A stretch of 64,000 nt of DNA from CAZSHX01 sp964606895 (GTDB lineage: Bacteria > Bacteroidota > Ignavibacteria > Kapaibacteriales > UBA2268): assembly GCA_964606895.1 (NCBI GenBank), contig CAZSHX010000016.1, positions 1-64,000 of the forward strand, written 5' to 3'. This document shows, in pieces, positions 16,502 to 27,300 of the stretch. The translations under genes and the position numbers were made by a program. Numbering within the stretch: the stretch's first letter is position 1; each line of letters begins with the position of its first letter. The notes below the pieces were generated by a model. It saw only the letters and a program-made list of their open reading frames with translations. It searched no databases and had not been told where the DNA came from.

Positions 16502-17197
16502 ATGATTTCTATAGTCATACCTGCATATAACGAAGAAAAGAGAATAGAACGTTCTCTTCGGTATGCCATTGACTATACTGCAAGCCACCATTTATCTTAC
16601 GAAATTATTGTCGTTGACGACGGTTCATCGGACAAAACAACCAAAATAGTAAACTCTTTCGCACCGGCAGTTAAGCTTTTGGCTCTTCCTAAAAACATGG
16701 GAAAGGGAGCAGCAGTTCGTAACGGAATGCTTGCCGCAACAGGAGATATTCGAATTTTTACCGATGCCGATTTTTCCACTCCGCTTTACGAACTTGTAAA
16801 GATTGTCGAAAAAATTAACTCGGGTGCGGATATCTGCATCGGAAGCCGAGCAATAGATCCAAGCATGATAAAAGAACATCAGCCTTTCTACCGTGAAATG
16901 ATGGGTAAAATTTTCAATAAAATTGTTCAGTTGCTTTTGGTAAAAGGTATTAAAGATACTCAATGTGGTTTCAAAGGATTAACTGCAAAAGCAACAGAAG
17001 CAATTTTTTCGCAGGCAAAAATTGACGGTTTCAGCTTCGACGTGGAAATGCTGTTTCTTGCTAAACGTGCCGGATTGACAATCGAGCAGGTTTCTGTCGA
17101 ATGGTACAACGACGGTGCCAGCCGCGTTAATCCGATCAAGGATTCACTCAATATGCTAATCGAACTTTTTAAAATCAGAAAGATTCACAGCAAGTGA
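16502..17197 (+). CDS. Family 2 glycosyltransferase (dolichyl-phosphate glucosyltransferase-like)
   Basis: 231 residues, single GT-A domain with no membrane segment. 'ISIVIPAYNEEKRI' opens the fold, 'VVDDGSSDKT' (residues 38-46) binds the nucleotide, 'FTDADFSTP' (86-94) supplies the metal-binding DxD-type motif, and 'GSRAI' and 'CGFKGL' are typical of the Alg5/DPM-like group, which transfers a sugar from a nucleotide to polyprenyl phosphate. It could supply the donor for the DUF2723 membrane protein just upstream. Its TGA overlaps the GTG start of rnhA by 4 nt, so the two are translationally coupled. Confidence 0.85.
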   Translation: MISIVIPAYNEEKRIERSLRYAIDYTASHHLSYEIIVVDDGSSDKTTKIVNSFAPAVKLLALPKNMGKGAAVRNGMLAATGDIRIFTDADFSTPLYELVKIVEKINSGADICIGSRAIDPSMIKEHQPFYREMMGKIFNKIVQLLLVKGIKDTQCGFKGLTAKATEAIFSQAKIDGFSFDVEMLFLAKRAGLTIEQVSVEWYNDGASRVNPIKDSLNMLIELFKIRKIHSK

Positions 17198-17691
17198 AAA
17201 ACGATATAATTATATATACCGACGGTGCCTGCCTTGGCAATCCCGGTCCGGGAGGGTGGGCGGCAGTTTTAATCTGGGGTGATAAACGAAAAGAACTTTC
17301 AGGCGGATTCAAACTGACAACCAACAACCGAATGGAAATCCTTGCGGCAATCGAAGCCATCAGAGCAATCAAAACCACAAAAAAATATAACATCAAGATC
17401 CACAGCGATTCCCGCCTCTTGATTAATGCAGTGAACCAAAACTGGCTTTCCAAATGGGAATCAAAAGGCTGGATGAGAAATAACAAGGATAAAGTAATTA
17501 ATCCTGATTTATGGAAACAACTGATGATTGAACTTCCAAAACATAATATTGAGTTTATCTGGGTGGAAGGGCATGCAGGAATTCCCGAAAATGAACGATG
17601 CGATGTCTTATCCAAACAAGCCGCTCAAATGCCCAATCTACCTACTGACACTGCCTACGAACACGAAACAGAACCTAAGCTTTTATACTAA
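17194..17691 (+). CDS. rnhA: Ribonuclease HI
   Basis: 165 residues starting at GTG 17194, inside the stop of the glycosyltransferase gene. RNase HI removes the RNA strand of RNA-DNA hybrids. The catalytic set is present: D10 ('YTDGACLGNPGPGGWA'), E48 ('NNRMEILAAIEA'), D72 ('IHSDSRLLI') and the later D in 'NERCDVLSKQAA', with the conserved H in 'VEGHAG'. The length fits the family, with a short C-terminal extension. Confidence 0.96.
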   Translation: MKNDIIIYTDGACLGNPGPGGWAAVLIWGDKRKELSGGFKLTTNNRMEILAAIEAIRAIKTTKKYNIKIHSDSRLLINAVNQNWLSKWESKGWMRNNKDKVINPDLWKQLMIELPKHNIEFIWVEGHAGIPENERCDVLSKQAAQMPNLPTDTAYEHETEPKLLY

Positions 17692-17711
17692 ATTTTTTAA
17701 AGGATTCAATT

Positions 17712-18188
17712 ATGAAAAAATATGCTGTAACAATACTGCTGTTGATTTTTGCTGTTGTTTCGGGACTAAATGCGAAATCAACCCAGATTATCAACTTTAA
17801 TGAACTTATGGCATCTCTTAAAACAGGCGAAAAAGTAAGATTAGTTATTCATTACGGGAATTGCAAACTTTACGAAAACTTCATCGAATCCAAATCGCCT
17901 GATGCTATTGGTGGCATGGAAATCACTAATTTTGAGTATTTTGCACCGAATTCCGTAAAAAATGACAAGGGATTTTTAGTTGTTTCGGAATCACAGTTAA
18001 TCAGTCATCCCCGTTATGGTTTCGTCCTCAATTATATAAAAATCAGGATTGATGATGACGGTAAAGTGAAAATCACCGCTCAGTGCATCAATCCAAAAAA
18101 TTATGAAGTAAAGATGGATGAAACATTCCAAACCGAAATATCAAAAAAAGCCGCAGAAAACGGCGGCTTTTTTATTTATAAAGATTAG
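17712..18188 (+). CDS. VirK-like secreted protein
   Basis: 158 residues: signal peptide (MKKYAVTILLLIFAVVSGLNA) then a small beta-rich domain with two cysteines ('IHYGNCKLYE', 'ITAQCINPKN') resembling the VirK family ('..L..LK.G..V..V...G.C..'). It was recognised by eye, so family membership is moderate. Role unknown; it should be periplasmic or exported. The last codons ('KKAAENGGFF') overlap a terminator hairpin that ends before the stop codon. Confidence 0.6.
   Translation: MKKYAVTILLLIFAVVSGLNAKSTQIINFNELMASLKTGEKVRLVIHYGNCKLYENFIESKSPDAIGGMEITNFEYFAPNSVKNDKGFLVVSESQLISHPRYGFVLNYIKIRIDDDGKVKITAQCINPKNYEVKMDETFQTEISKKAAENGGFFIYKD
18143..18173 (+). terminator. Rho-independent terminator inside the end of the VirK-like gene
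   Basis: AAAAAAAGCCGC - AGAAAACG - GCGGCTTTTTT. The T run ends at 18173, 13 bases before the in-frame stop codon (18186-18188). Confidence 0.75.
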
Positions 18189-18237
18189 TTCGAAGCAAAT
18201 TTTCTTGACCTGCTTTATTACCTGAAAATTTAGCAAA

Positions 18238-18330
18238 AGTTGTCATTATGACACTAAATGAAGTGGAGTGGAAGAATCTATACTTGGAACTAAGAATAGA
18301 TTCTTCGCTACGCTCAGAATGACAATGCCA
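18238..18330. repeat. Intergenic repeat of the 'AGAATCT..CGCTACGCTCAGAATGAC' type
   Basis: GTCATTATGAC near 18241 and 'CGCTACGCTCAGAATGAC' at the other end flank an inverted repeat AAGAATCTAT-N14-ATAGATTCTT (about 18272-18305). Similar sequences are seen widely between bacterial genes. It lies between two convergent genes. Confidence 0.5.
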
Positions 18331-18387
18331 TAAATACTATATTTTTTGAGAGAACCCTCATTTTCAAAATGCAAATACTAATTCCAA

Positions 18388-20541
18388 TTACTCTTTAATT
18401 GGTGTTTCAATAACAATCTGCACAGTACGGCAGTAGCTTCTGCCCTGCGGCAGGTCATTATTGTAAAGCAGAACATCACTACCGACAGGATTCAGTTTTA
18501 GTTTATCCTGTGGAATCTGAAGAATTTTCTGAACTTCGACCGAGCGGCGGTAAGCCAAATCGCGATTGTAATCGCTGTCGCCCGTTCTGTCTGCATAACC
18601 CGAAATAGTAACGAGTGCATTCGATTTGATTTTCTGCTTAATATCTTCAAGAATTGGTTTCTGATGAGATGTAATCTCGGCTTTGTCGTAATCAAATAAG
18701 ATGAGTGAATATCTTTCGATAATCGTATCGTTTTTGATTTCTTTTCTCTTCTTCTTGATTGTTAACTGCTGAATCTTCAAATCCAATCCCGAGCTTGTCT
18801 TCTGGTCTATTTCGTCGAAAGCTGTTAGAGCAATATTTATTGGAGATTCATATCTTGGAATCGGAGATTCTTCGACTGCCCAGGAAAGTTTATCGGGCAA
18901 TTCGGTTCCATTGTATTTCCTGATTAGACTTCCATCCTGACTAACAACGATTTCCCAGCCCTTAACACCCATTTCGGCATTCACTTTAGGTTGAAGCTCC
19001 ACAATCGGCGGATTGGCGGTTAGTTGCAATTCTTTCAATACTATTGGTTTAAGTATTTCGGGATTGTTGGAATTAAGTTCAGCTCTCTGATTTTCAACCA
19101 GACCGTCAGGATTATCGGATTTACCCGGGAAATCAGGAAGATTTTGCTTCTTAATTTTAATATTATCAGGGTTAACTCCCCAAACTGAAGTCAAGTATTT
19201 TTTGATAGCATCTGCTCTTGCGGCTGAAAGCTTAATATTTCCTTTTTCTTCGTCGAGATTGTTATTGCATCCGTTTATTGTCAGAACCGCATTTGGATTG
19301 TCGAGCATTCTTGATGCAACAATATTGAGCATGTCTTCATAAATTTCAAGAGTATTCCACCTTAAAGCTCTTTCTTTGAAATCTTTTGTTTCGGCAGGTT
19401 TCAGAAGTCTTACACCTGTTTCCTCAAGGTTATCGCTGTTATTTTTGAAAAATACGTAGGGCAACAGCGGGAAGCTTTCGCTTGTTTCTGTTTCCTCTAT
19501 GACGATTGTCGGTTTATCCTGCTTTGTGTTGTCGCGATTGATTCCAACGGCATTAATTGACGAAGAAAGAGCAACATCTTTGGGTATTTGCTTTTCGTAA
19601 GTTTCTTTTAATATCGTTCTGAAAATAATTGAATCCTTTTTCGAAATCTTATAGTTATCAGGTTTGTATCGTTTGTCAATTCTGACTATTTCATTTTTCA
19701 AACCTGCTTTAGCAATAACTGTTGTGTCGCGTTGATAAACCGTATCGCGGTATTCAGGAATTGGAATTGGTGCATAGAACGGCATTTTAATTGATGCTCC
19801 GATTTGCAGTGCACCGAGTTTCCATGTAACATTCGAAACATCAGTAAAGGGAATTGAGTATTTTATTTCAGGACTTAAATAAGCTTCCTTGGCAATTGGA
19901 AGTTCGTAGCTGAGACCAAAAATACCGAAAAACTGAATTGGATTCTTGTTTGGAATTTCAAGCCCTTTTTTATCATTCCTTATAACTCGGTCATCAATGA
20001 AACGAACATTATCGGGAGAAACAATTTTTTCCAACTGGTCAACTTGCTCAGTAAAGAAATAAGAAATATTGAATCCAAATATTGCAGTAAAGTCCCATAA
20101 GAATTTGAAATTTATTAATGGCTCAATTCCCATACCATGAAGTTTTGCATCAAGAGTATGGTCAACTATAAGCTGTTTTACCATTTCCTTATTTGTTCCA
20201 TTTTCAATAACAAGAACATTAGCGGCATTCTCATTTTCTTTGAGCAAAGCACTGAAATCGGAGTACCCGAGTCTTACCTGGAAATTCAAATTTTTAACAA
20301 TTCTTGTTTCAAACAATGCACCAAATGAGTACCCGTTTCCCGAACCTGTTGTATATCTCGGACAACAGCTCGGAACTCCCGGTAGTTTGTCGAAATCAAC
20401 GATATGAAGATTTCTGTTGAAATCGCCGTAAACACCCAGCCAGAAAATCGGCTGTGGCTCTTCGGCGGCAGAAAGCACTTGAAAAAAAGCGGCGAATAAC
20501 AATGCTAACGTTAAAATCTGTTTCCGTATTTTTCTTTTCAT
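18388..20541 (-). CDS. OmpA-family outer membrane protein with two peptidoglycan-binding-like domains
   Basis: About 717 residues from ATG 20541 (an upstream TTG is in frame). Signal peptide with 'FFQVLSAAEEP', then an outer membrane beta-barrel-like half ('FGALFETRIVKNLNFQVRLGYSD', 'FGIFGLSYELPI' type strands). A first OmpA-like domain, possibly degenerate, is near 380-470 ('LTINGCNNN..E..N..LSAARADAIKKYL'). The C-terminal OmpA domain ('VTISGYADRTGDSDYNRDLAYRRSVEVQKIL') has the usual D/R contacts for diaminopimelate. It likely ties the outer membrane to the cell wall. Confidence 0.85.
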   Translation of the reverse strand: MKRKIRKQILTLALLFAAFFQVLSAAEEPQPIFWLGVYGDFNRNLHIVDFDKLPGVPSCCPRYTTGSGNGYSFGALFETRIVKNLNFQVRLGYSDFSALLKENENAANVLVIENGTNKEMVKQLIVDHTLDAKLHGMGIEPLINFKFLWDFTAIFGFNISYFFTEQVDQLEKIVSPDNVRFIDDRVIRNDKKGLEIPNKNPIQFFGIFGLSYELPIAKEAYLSPEIKYSIPFTDVSNVTWKLGALQIGASIKMPFYAPIPIPEYRDTVYQRDTTVIAKAGLKNEIVRIDKRYKPDNYKISKKDSIIFRTILKETYEKQIPKDVALSSSINAVGINRDNTKQDKPTIVIEETETSESFPLLPYVFFKNNSDNLEETGVRLLKPAETKDFKERALRWNTLEIYEDMLNIVASRMLDNPNAVLTINGCNNNLDEEKGNIKLSAARADAIKKYLTSVWGVNPDNIKIKKQNLPDFPGKSDNPDGLVENQRAELNSNNPEILKPIVLKELQLTANPPIVELQPKVNAEMGVKGWEIVVSQDGSLIRKYNGTELPDKLSWAVEESPIPRYESPINIALTAFDEIDQKTSSGLDLKIQQLTIKKKRKEIKNDTIIERYSLILFDYDKAEITSHQKPILEDIKQKIKSNALVTISGYADRTGDSDYNRDLAYRRSVEVQKILQIPQDKLKLNPVGSDVLLYNNDLPQGRSYCRTVQIVIETPIKE

Positions 20542-20578
20542 AATTAATTCCAATATGTATTTTTTATTTTTTTCAAAT

Positions 20579-23500
20579 CTATCTGATAATAATTAATGGG
20601 TATGTCTTTTTGTGTACGGGTGATGTGAATACAACAAAATATGCACCTGAAGAAATCCCTGTTCCGTCGGCAGTAAAGCTGAAACTACCCCCTGTTAAAT
20701 TTCCTGTCAGATTCTTCTCTGCCTGATAGATACATGAGCCATAAACAGTATATAGTTTAATCTCATATTTGCCAAAAATTTCAGGTTTATCAGTTAATCC
20801 TTCAACATTAAAAATTATTTTTTCAAAATTATTTTCACTCTCGATTTTCATGCTTGGCATGTCTGAAAGCTTAATTTGGCTGATTGTTTGCTGGCATACG
20901 CCTTCCACGGCAAGACTTCCATTCTTTAGATTCAATAGGATATCGGGGTCAGACCATTCGAAATTATCAAACGTTAGAGACGTAGGTTGTTTTTCACCCA
21001 AAAGTACCAAGCCTTCAATTTCGGTCAAAACTGAATCGTATCCTGTTAAAGTAATCAGAGTGTCTTCGATTATTAAAGTTCTGGTTTCGTTAAGCACTGT
21101 ATTTGATGTCAGCTTTCCTCTGGTGATACTATCGGGATAGAAGAAATTTTTATTGAAAGAAATGGTAGATTTATAACCGAGATTGCTTATGGTTGTATCT
21201 TTTGCAGTAAGTTTGACAGTAACCGGAATTCTGAAGTTTTTCGTTCCGATTTTTGATTTGAGTTCAGGCAGTACTAAGTTTGATTCAATAGCCAAAAGAC
21301 TTCCAAGCCCGACAATCGAAACAGAATAATGCCTGTTGCATGGCTCTGTTGCATCAACAACGATTGAGTCAGAATACGACTTTTCAATTGTCGGTTCAAG
21401 TGAAACAGCAATTTCCATTGTTTGATTCGGTGACAGATAGCATGGCGACTGAGGATTAGTGGAAATTGTGAAAGATGTTCCTTCAAGTCCGGCTACTCTG
21501 ACAGAATTCAGATAGACAGAATCAGGAGCAAGATTAGTTAAAACCATTTTTTTACTTTTTATCTTGCCGATTTTTGATTTTCCGAAATTCATTTGTCCTG
21601 GTTGAGATATCTTAATTTGACTTTGTTTAACAGTGAATTCAGCCTTACCCGTACATCCATTAGCATCCTCAACATTCAATATATGTTTTCCGGCAGATGA
21701 TACTTTTATTGACTGAGTTCTTTCGCCTGTATCCCAGATATATTTCGAATATTGTTTATCGGAAGAAAGAATAGCAGTATCTCCCTGACAAATTACTGTT
21801 TGACCAAGTATTTTTGGAGAAGGATTATCAACTTCAATAATGTCAACAATATCCGAAGTCCCCTTGCATCCGGCGGCTCCTGTAACACTCAGAAAATACT
21901 GTCCGGCTTTGTTGACGGTTATCTCTGGCGTTGTTTCTCCGGTTGACCAAAGGTAAGTAGCATATCCTGAATCAGCAGAAATCACTACTGACTGCCCTTT
22001 GCATAAAACCTTATTACTGAGCGATAAAGCAGGTTTCAAGGTCGAATCAATCGTGATATTAACTGTATCATAGCCAATACAACCCAAAATTTTATTTGTC
22101 ATTTTAACTATAACTTTGCCCAAACCGTATCCGCCCCAGCGAACAGTTATCGAAGAAGTATCATCTCTTGAGGTTATAACTCCGCCGGTAACAGTCCATT
22201 TCGAACTAACATCATTAAAAACTTTTGCAAAATAATCAGTCTCGATATTCTTGCAGACTGAATTCGGACCAGTTATATGCGGTTCAGGGTTCTGGTAAAC
22301 CACTATCTCAAAACCATCGGAAGGAGTAAGACAACCGTTGGAATCTCCAACCCATACTTTGTAAAAATCAGGGTTTTTGACATAAATACTTTCTGTTGTG
22401 TCGCCATTAGACCATTTGTAAGAAGAAAATTTTTGGGAAACAGAGAGCCGAGCACTATCACCCTTACAAAACGCATTTGAACCCGAAAGAACAATTACAG
22501 GTTTTTTAACTATATGTTCTTTTATCTCGATTTCAGTATAATCTGAACAACCGCTAGTGTCAGTAACATTTACGGAATAAGTGCCGGGTTTATCAACATT
22601 AATGGCAGGCATCATTTCCCCTGTTGACCATTTATAAATTCGATAGTTATCATTACAGCTAAGGGTAATTTTTTCACCCGGGCATTTAATGAATTTATCA
22701 GGAGTGATTATCGGTTTGATAAATGGAATAACTGTAATATCCTTTTGGAATACATCCCATGTATCTTTATCATTAACATTTAATTTTGCCCTTACGGTAA
22801 TGCGATAAGTTCCAGCTTTGGGAAAGGCATAAGAAACTGTTTTCCCGTTTGCGATATCTCCATTGCCAAAATCCCATGACCATGCTTTTACTTCATTTGG
22901 ACCAATTCCGGTAAATTCAACTTTCAGACCTTCGCAATATGTCTGAGGGGGATTTGAAGTAAAAGAAATAAAATCTTTTCCGGCTCCTAAAGAAAATGAA
23001 TAACCTCCGTCCCATTGGTATTTGGTTCCATTAGCACAAAAAGCATAATGATTAGCATAATAATAAACGTTAGATTCTATTTTATGAATTTTAAAATCCA
23101 TATCAACATTAGCAATAGAATAGCCCTTATATTTCGTTATTGGCTTAAACAGTCGTTTAATCGTATCGCCATCAAATATTATTTTATCAATATTAGTAGT
23201 TTTGGTCATAATCGTGGTTACATATCTTCTTGAATTATTAACACCAAGCAATAAAGTTTTGAAGATAACCGAACCTGTGAACATTCGGTCAACCGGCAAA
23301 AGCTGTAGCATAGTCGGCTCGCCGATTGTGTCGGAAACAACTAATGGAGAAGTGCAATTTTTATTTCTCGAGAAAAGTGTTACTGAAATTGGTTTTCCCG
23401 ATTTAATAATAACGGGTTCGTATGCAATTGTGTCATAAACCTGAGATTTGTTAATACGTATCGTATTCGTATCAGAAATATTAACAATAGTGCCGTCATC

Positions 23501-24322
23501 CAAACCAAGAATCCTGATAAGATTTCCATTATCCCTGAATTTATAGGGCAATACAACATATTCTTCACCGAGTAAATCCTTTGGGTAGAGTTGTTCCCAA
23601 ATCGGATGAAGAAATTCAGTAGGGTCAGAGCAATTATTATCAATTCTTGAAAGATGATTGCCGGCAAAAACAGCAATTTTTTTAGATGAATCAAGGCATT
23701 TGACGGTTGTACCTGTTAAATCTCCATCGTCAGCCGCATAATAAACCTGACCTTTATTCAATGTTATGTACATCGGAGCACTAACAATCGGAGGTCCTGC
23801 TGAATATTTCACTTGTTGCTGAATTTCAATTTTTGTATTTGTATCGGTCGCGACTACGTAGTAAACACAGTCATTCAACCCTTCGACAGGAGTTGAGCCG
23901 ATATCGTAAGTAACAACACTGTAATCCCACCCAAGCCCATCAACAGGCAAAATCAATGCATGGTCACCGATATTCGAATCATCAGAAGTAAAGACTGAAA
24001 CAGCATCATTTGTAACCAGATGAATACCAAAATCGCTTACCATATTTAATCTATCCTTGGGTAAATACCAAAGACTGTTCAAACCTATACTGACAATCGA
24101 GTCAGCGGCAATTGTAAAGTTCTGCGACCAACCCTGTAGAGGGAAAGAAATAGTCCCACTCGTAGCTTTGTCGCACGTAACCATTAGTCTACCACTCAAA
24201 CCGCTTGATGTATAGGCAAACCAAAAATCTTTTCCCTTGGAAATGTTTCTGTACGAAAAAGCACTTCCCATTATTACAAGGAACAAGATAAAACATACGT
24301 TTATTTTTTTTACTAAATTCAT
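20579..24322 (-). CDS. Large surface adhesin: IgGFc-binding-like, PKD and Ig-like domains, T9SS sorting domain
   Basis: 1247 residues. After the signal peptide comes a region like the IgGFc-binding protein N-terminal domain ('GKDFWFAYT', 'LPVDGLGWDYSVVTY', 'KGQVYYAADDGDLTGT'). A PKD domain is at about 455-530 ('WSWDFGNGDIANG', 'FPKAGTYRITVRA'). Several Ig-like repeats with 'C.G....L.....YKWS.GE....I.V...G.Y.V.V.D..GC' follow to about 890, then an ASH-like domain and a beta domain. The last ~80 residues form a type A CTD ('KLYTVYGSCIY', 'GISSGAYFVVF'). It is probably a cell-surface adhesin; the ligand is unknown. The OmpA-like gene follows 37 bp downstream. Confidence 0.82.
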   Translation of the reverse strand: MNLVKKINVCFILFLVIMGSAFSYRNISKGKDFWFAYTSSGLSGRLMVTCDKATSGTISFPLQGWSQNFTIAADSIVSIGLNSLWYLPKDRLNMVSDFGIHLVTNDAVSVFTSDDSNIGDHALILPVDGLGWDYSVVTYDIGSTPVEGLNDCVYYVVATDTNTKIEIQQQVKYSAGPPIVSAPMYITLNKGQVYYAADDGDLTGTTVKCLDSSKKIAVFAGNHLSRIDNNCSDPTEFLHPIWEQLYPKDLLGEEYVVLPYKFRDNGNLIRILGLDDGTIVNISDTNTIRINKSQVYDTIAYEPVIIKSGKPISVTLFSRNKNCTSPLVVSDTIGEPTMLQLLPVDRMFTGSVIFKTLLLGVNNSRRYVTTIMTKTTNIDKIIFDGDTIKRLFKPITKYKGYSIANVDMDFKIHKIESNVYYYANHYAFCANGTKYQWDGGYSFSLGAGKDFISFTSNPPQTYCEGLKVEFTGIGPNEVKAWSWDFGNGDIANGKTVSYAFPKAGTYRITVRAKLNVNDKDTWDVFQKDITVIPFIKPIITPDKFIKCPGEKITLSCNDNYRIYKWSTGEMMPAINVDKPGTYSVNVTDTSGCSDYTEIEIKEHIVKKPVIVLSGSNAFCKGDSARLSVSQKFSSYKWSNGDTTESIYVKNPDFYKVWVGDSNGCLTPSDGFEIVVYQNPEPHITGPNSVCKNIETDYFAKVFNDVSSKWTVTGGVITSRDDTSSITVRWGGYGLGKVIVKMTNKILGCIGYDTVNITIDSTLKPALSLSNKVLCKGQSVVISADSGYATYLWSTGETTPEITVNKAGQYFLSVTGAAGCKGTSDIVDIIEVDNPSPKILGQTVICQGDTAILSSDKQYSKYIWDTGERTQSIKVSSAGKHILNVEDANGCTGKAEFTVKQSQIKISQPGQMNFGKSKIGKIKSKKMVLTNLAPDSVYLNSVRVAGLEGTSFTISTNPQSPCYLSPNQTMEIAVSLEPTIEKSYSDSIVVDATEPCNRHYSVSIVGLGSLLAIESNLVLPELKSKIGTKNFRIPVTVKLTAKDTTISNLGYKSTISFNKNFFYPDSITRGKLTSNTVLNETRTLIIEDTLITLTGYDSVLTEIEGLVLLGEKQPTSLTFDNFEWSDPDILLNLKNGSLAVEGVCQQTISQIKLSDMPSMKIESENNFEKIIFNVEGLTDKPEIFGKYEIKLYTVYGSCIYQAEKNLTGNLTGGSFSFTADGTGISSGAYFVVFTSPVHKKTYPLIIIR

Positions 24323-24380
24323 TTCTGCAATTCTATATTTCTAAACTAAAGTAATGCACAAGAGCATTAATTGTTACTTT

Positions 24381-27300
24381 CTACTTGATAATAAACAACC
24401 TGTCAATCTTTGTTCTTTCGGGAGTTCGTAAAATTATATAATATACACCCGAAGAATATTTGCTCATATCAAATCTGAATGAAAATTCTTTGTTTCCTCC
24501 AACAGGAACATTCCATCTTGCTAATTCAAAGTTCTGACCCTGAGCATTTATCAATTCCAAAACGTGAGTTCCTGCTTCTATAACGTTGCCTTCAACAAAT
24601 ACCTCATCGGATGAAGGATTCGGAATAAGAGTGAAAGCAATCGGATTTGCTCTTTTTACTAATCGGTCGGTTCCCTGACGGCAAATAATTGTTTTTAACT
24701 TGCCGTGAATTGTATCCGTAACACCGATGTAAGCAGACATATTCCATTTAACGGACGACCACCTGAGCCACGTTGAATCAACATCGCCCAAAGCAGTTGT
24801 TCCGATTAATTCACCTATCACAACTTTTTTACCTGTCAGAGTAAAAGTATCGGTTTCAATTTGCAAAGTTCTTAAGCCATTAAGAATTTTATTGCTTAAA
24901 ATTTTTCCCTTTGTGAAAGACTGCGGGTAATACAGCATAGAATTAAATTGAATTTCGGCTGTTAAAACTAATGCAGTAAGAGTATCAGGGTCTTTTTCAA
25001 GTTGTGCCGAAATTGGAATATGATAATTTGAAAGATTTGGCATTACTTCTGCCTCCGGCAAAAATAATGTGATATTTCTCGGAGGAATACCGGTTCCCGT
25101 AAGGTAAACCACTACTGTATCAACACATCCTGAATACTGAAGGATGAATTTCAAAGTATCATTATAAATAATTTCTTTCGTCGGCTTGAAAGTCAGAGTG
25201 AAATCAATAAATCCACCGGGACCGACAACTTTCCCTGCAGGGAATGGCGAAATATCAAATTCAAGCCCGATATTCTTGCTTTTAACATTTATAATTGTAA
25301 ATGGTTTTACACCGACATTATTAACTTTCAGAACCAAATTCTTGCTTGAATTGATTATTACATTTTGGAAATCAAGCAAACCCGGATCAGCAAGGAATGG
25401 AACTATTCTGTTTCCGGCAAGTTTTGTTTTATAGACTTTCTTTTGTGCATTCATGAAAAATTCTGCTACGAGTTCCGCATTTTTCATACCATTTGTTGTA
25501 TTCGATGGTGTAAACCGGATTGCCCTTTTGAATATATCACTCGTATCAAGAGCAAAAGGATAAGTCATCGGTGAGACAAAAGTAAACATTGCGGCATCAA
25601 GTCCCTGAATATACATTGTATCCAGCCGGACAGCCGCTTGTCCTTTATTAGTATAATAAGCTGTATCTGTTGATTTTTCGCAAGGTGCTAAATGTCCGAA
25701 AAATATTGAATCTAAATATGCAACGGTTCCCTCAAGTCCGACTCCCTTCAACTCGACAGTCATTGTGTCCGGACATGGTGTGTCGTAATAGAAGGTTAAA
25801 GTGCATGTGGAGGGACCTAAAACCGATGGAGTATATGTTACATCAATATTAGCAGTACTGCCGGGTGTTAAGTCTGCAACCGGCGGAACGGCTACATAAT
25901 CAGGATGATTACTTATTATTCCGTTAAGATGTCGTCTTAGTTTTCCTTTATTGGTAAGTACAAATGTTTTTTTAACAGGTTTCCCGATTGGAATATTTTG
26001 GAAATTGAACGATGGAGGATTAATATCAATCATTAATCCTTCCTGCATTGCAATTAATTTGACTTTAATCAAAGGAGTTGTCGGGTCATCAGTTTTTATT
26101 TCAAGGTAAGCAACTTTGGGCCCATCTGAGCCTTTAATACCGACAAATTTCACCCAGATTGTATCAACTTTCCCGGGTGTGAAATTCCAATCCGAAAGAT
26201 TTTGTGCTATGGGGAAATGTAAACTGTCAGCACCAACTATTTGAGGTTCGGAAAGTACCCTGAATGACCCAGAGCCGCCGTTTCTTACCAAAATAGCAGT
26301 ATCTTTACTAACTCCGCAATAAGCAAATATTCCAAAATCAACTGAATCCAGCGAAATAAGCACCTGAGATTTGGTTCCTCTGCCGTTGATGAGAACTTTA
26401 GCAGAATCCGGACAGGAATTCGGAGACAAAGATACTAATGCACTAACCCAAGTCGAATCAAGCTTTTCTTGAGTCGGTGAAAATTCAACTTTGACTTTGA
26501 TAGTATCACCTTTTTTTAAAAGATAAGGCATTTTGGGTTTTGTAGAAATCACTTTGAATGGAGGAAGTAAATTGTCAATATCCTGAATATAAACATCACC
26601 GCTTCCTTGGTTAATCAATGATACTTCTGTCGTATCGCGTGTCCCTATCGTAACGTCGTTGAATGTGTAACCCGAAACAAATTTTAATCCGCTGATGACT
26701 CCTTCGCCCTTAACAATAACCGAGTCAATAAAATCGGCACATTCATTTATTTTTATATAAAGTTTTGTTTGTATTTTGCCTAAAGTCTGAGGAGTGAATA
26801 CTATTCCGGCTGTTGTAGTATCAGAACTTAAGACAATTTGCTTACCTAATAGCCAACTGATGAAGGAAGATTTATCTTCAAATGTGGGTTGCAGAAAAGC
26901 AAGGCTGAAGGTTGACCAGTTTCTGATTGCAAAATTAATTTGTTTACTGTCGCCCATGCAGATTCTGCCAAAATCAACGGTATCAATAGTTTTTACTAAA
27001 TCTAATTCATAAGAATTAAAACTTATGGTATCAATATCAATTCTGCAGAATATTTTCCATGGATTATGATTCGAACGGAAATCATTGTGGGGAATTAGAA
27101 GTGTATCGAACAATGGTCCTCTAATATTTCCACCCTGAAAAGTATATTTTATTGTTACCTGAGAATTGACAGTACCTACTTTTACTTGATTTTTGGGAGA
27201 TATTAATTCAAGTCCGGGAGTATTGTGTGCAAAAACAGCTTTATCGAAGTCAAGGAAAAGGTCTGCATCTCCGTTATTTTGAATTGTTAAAACTTTTGTT

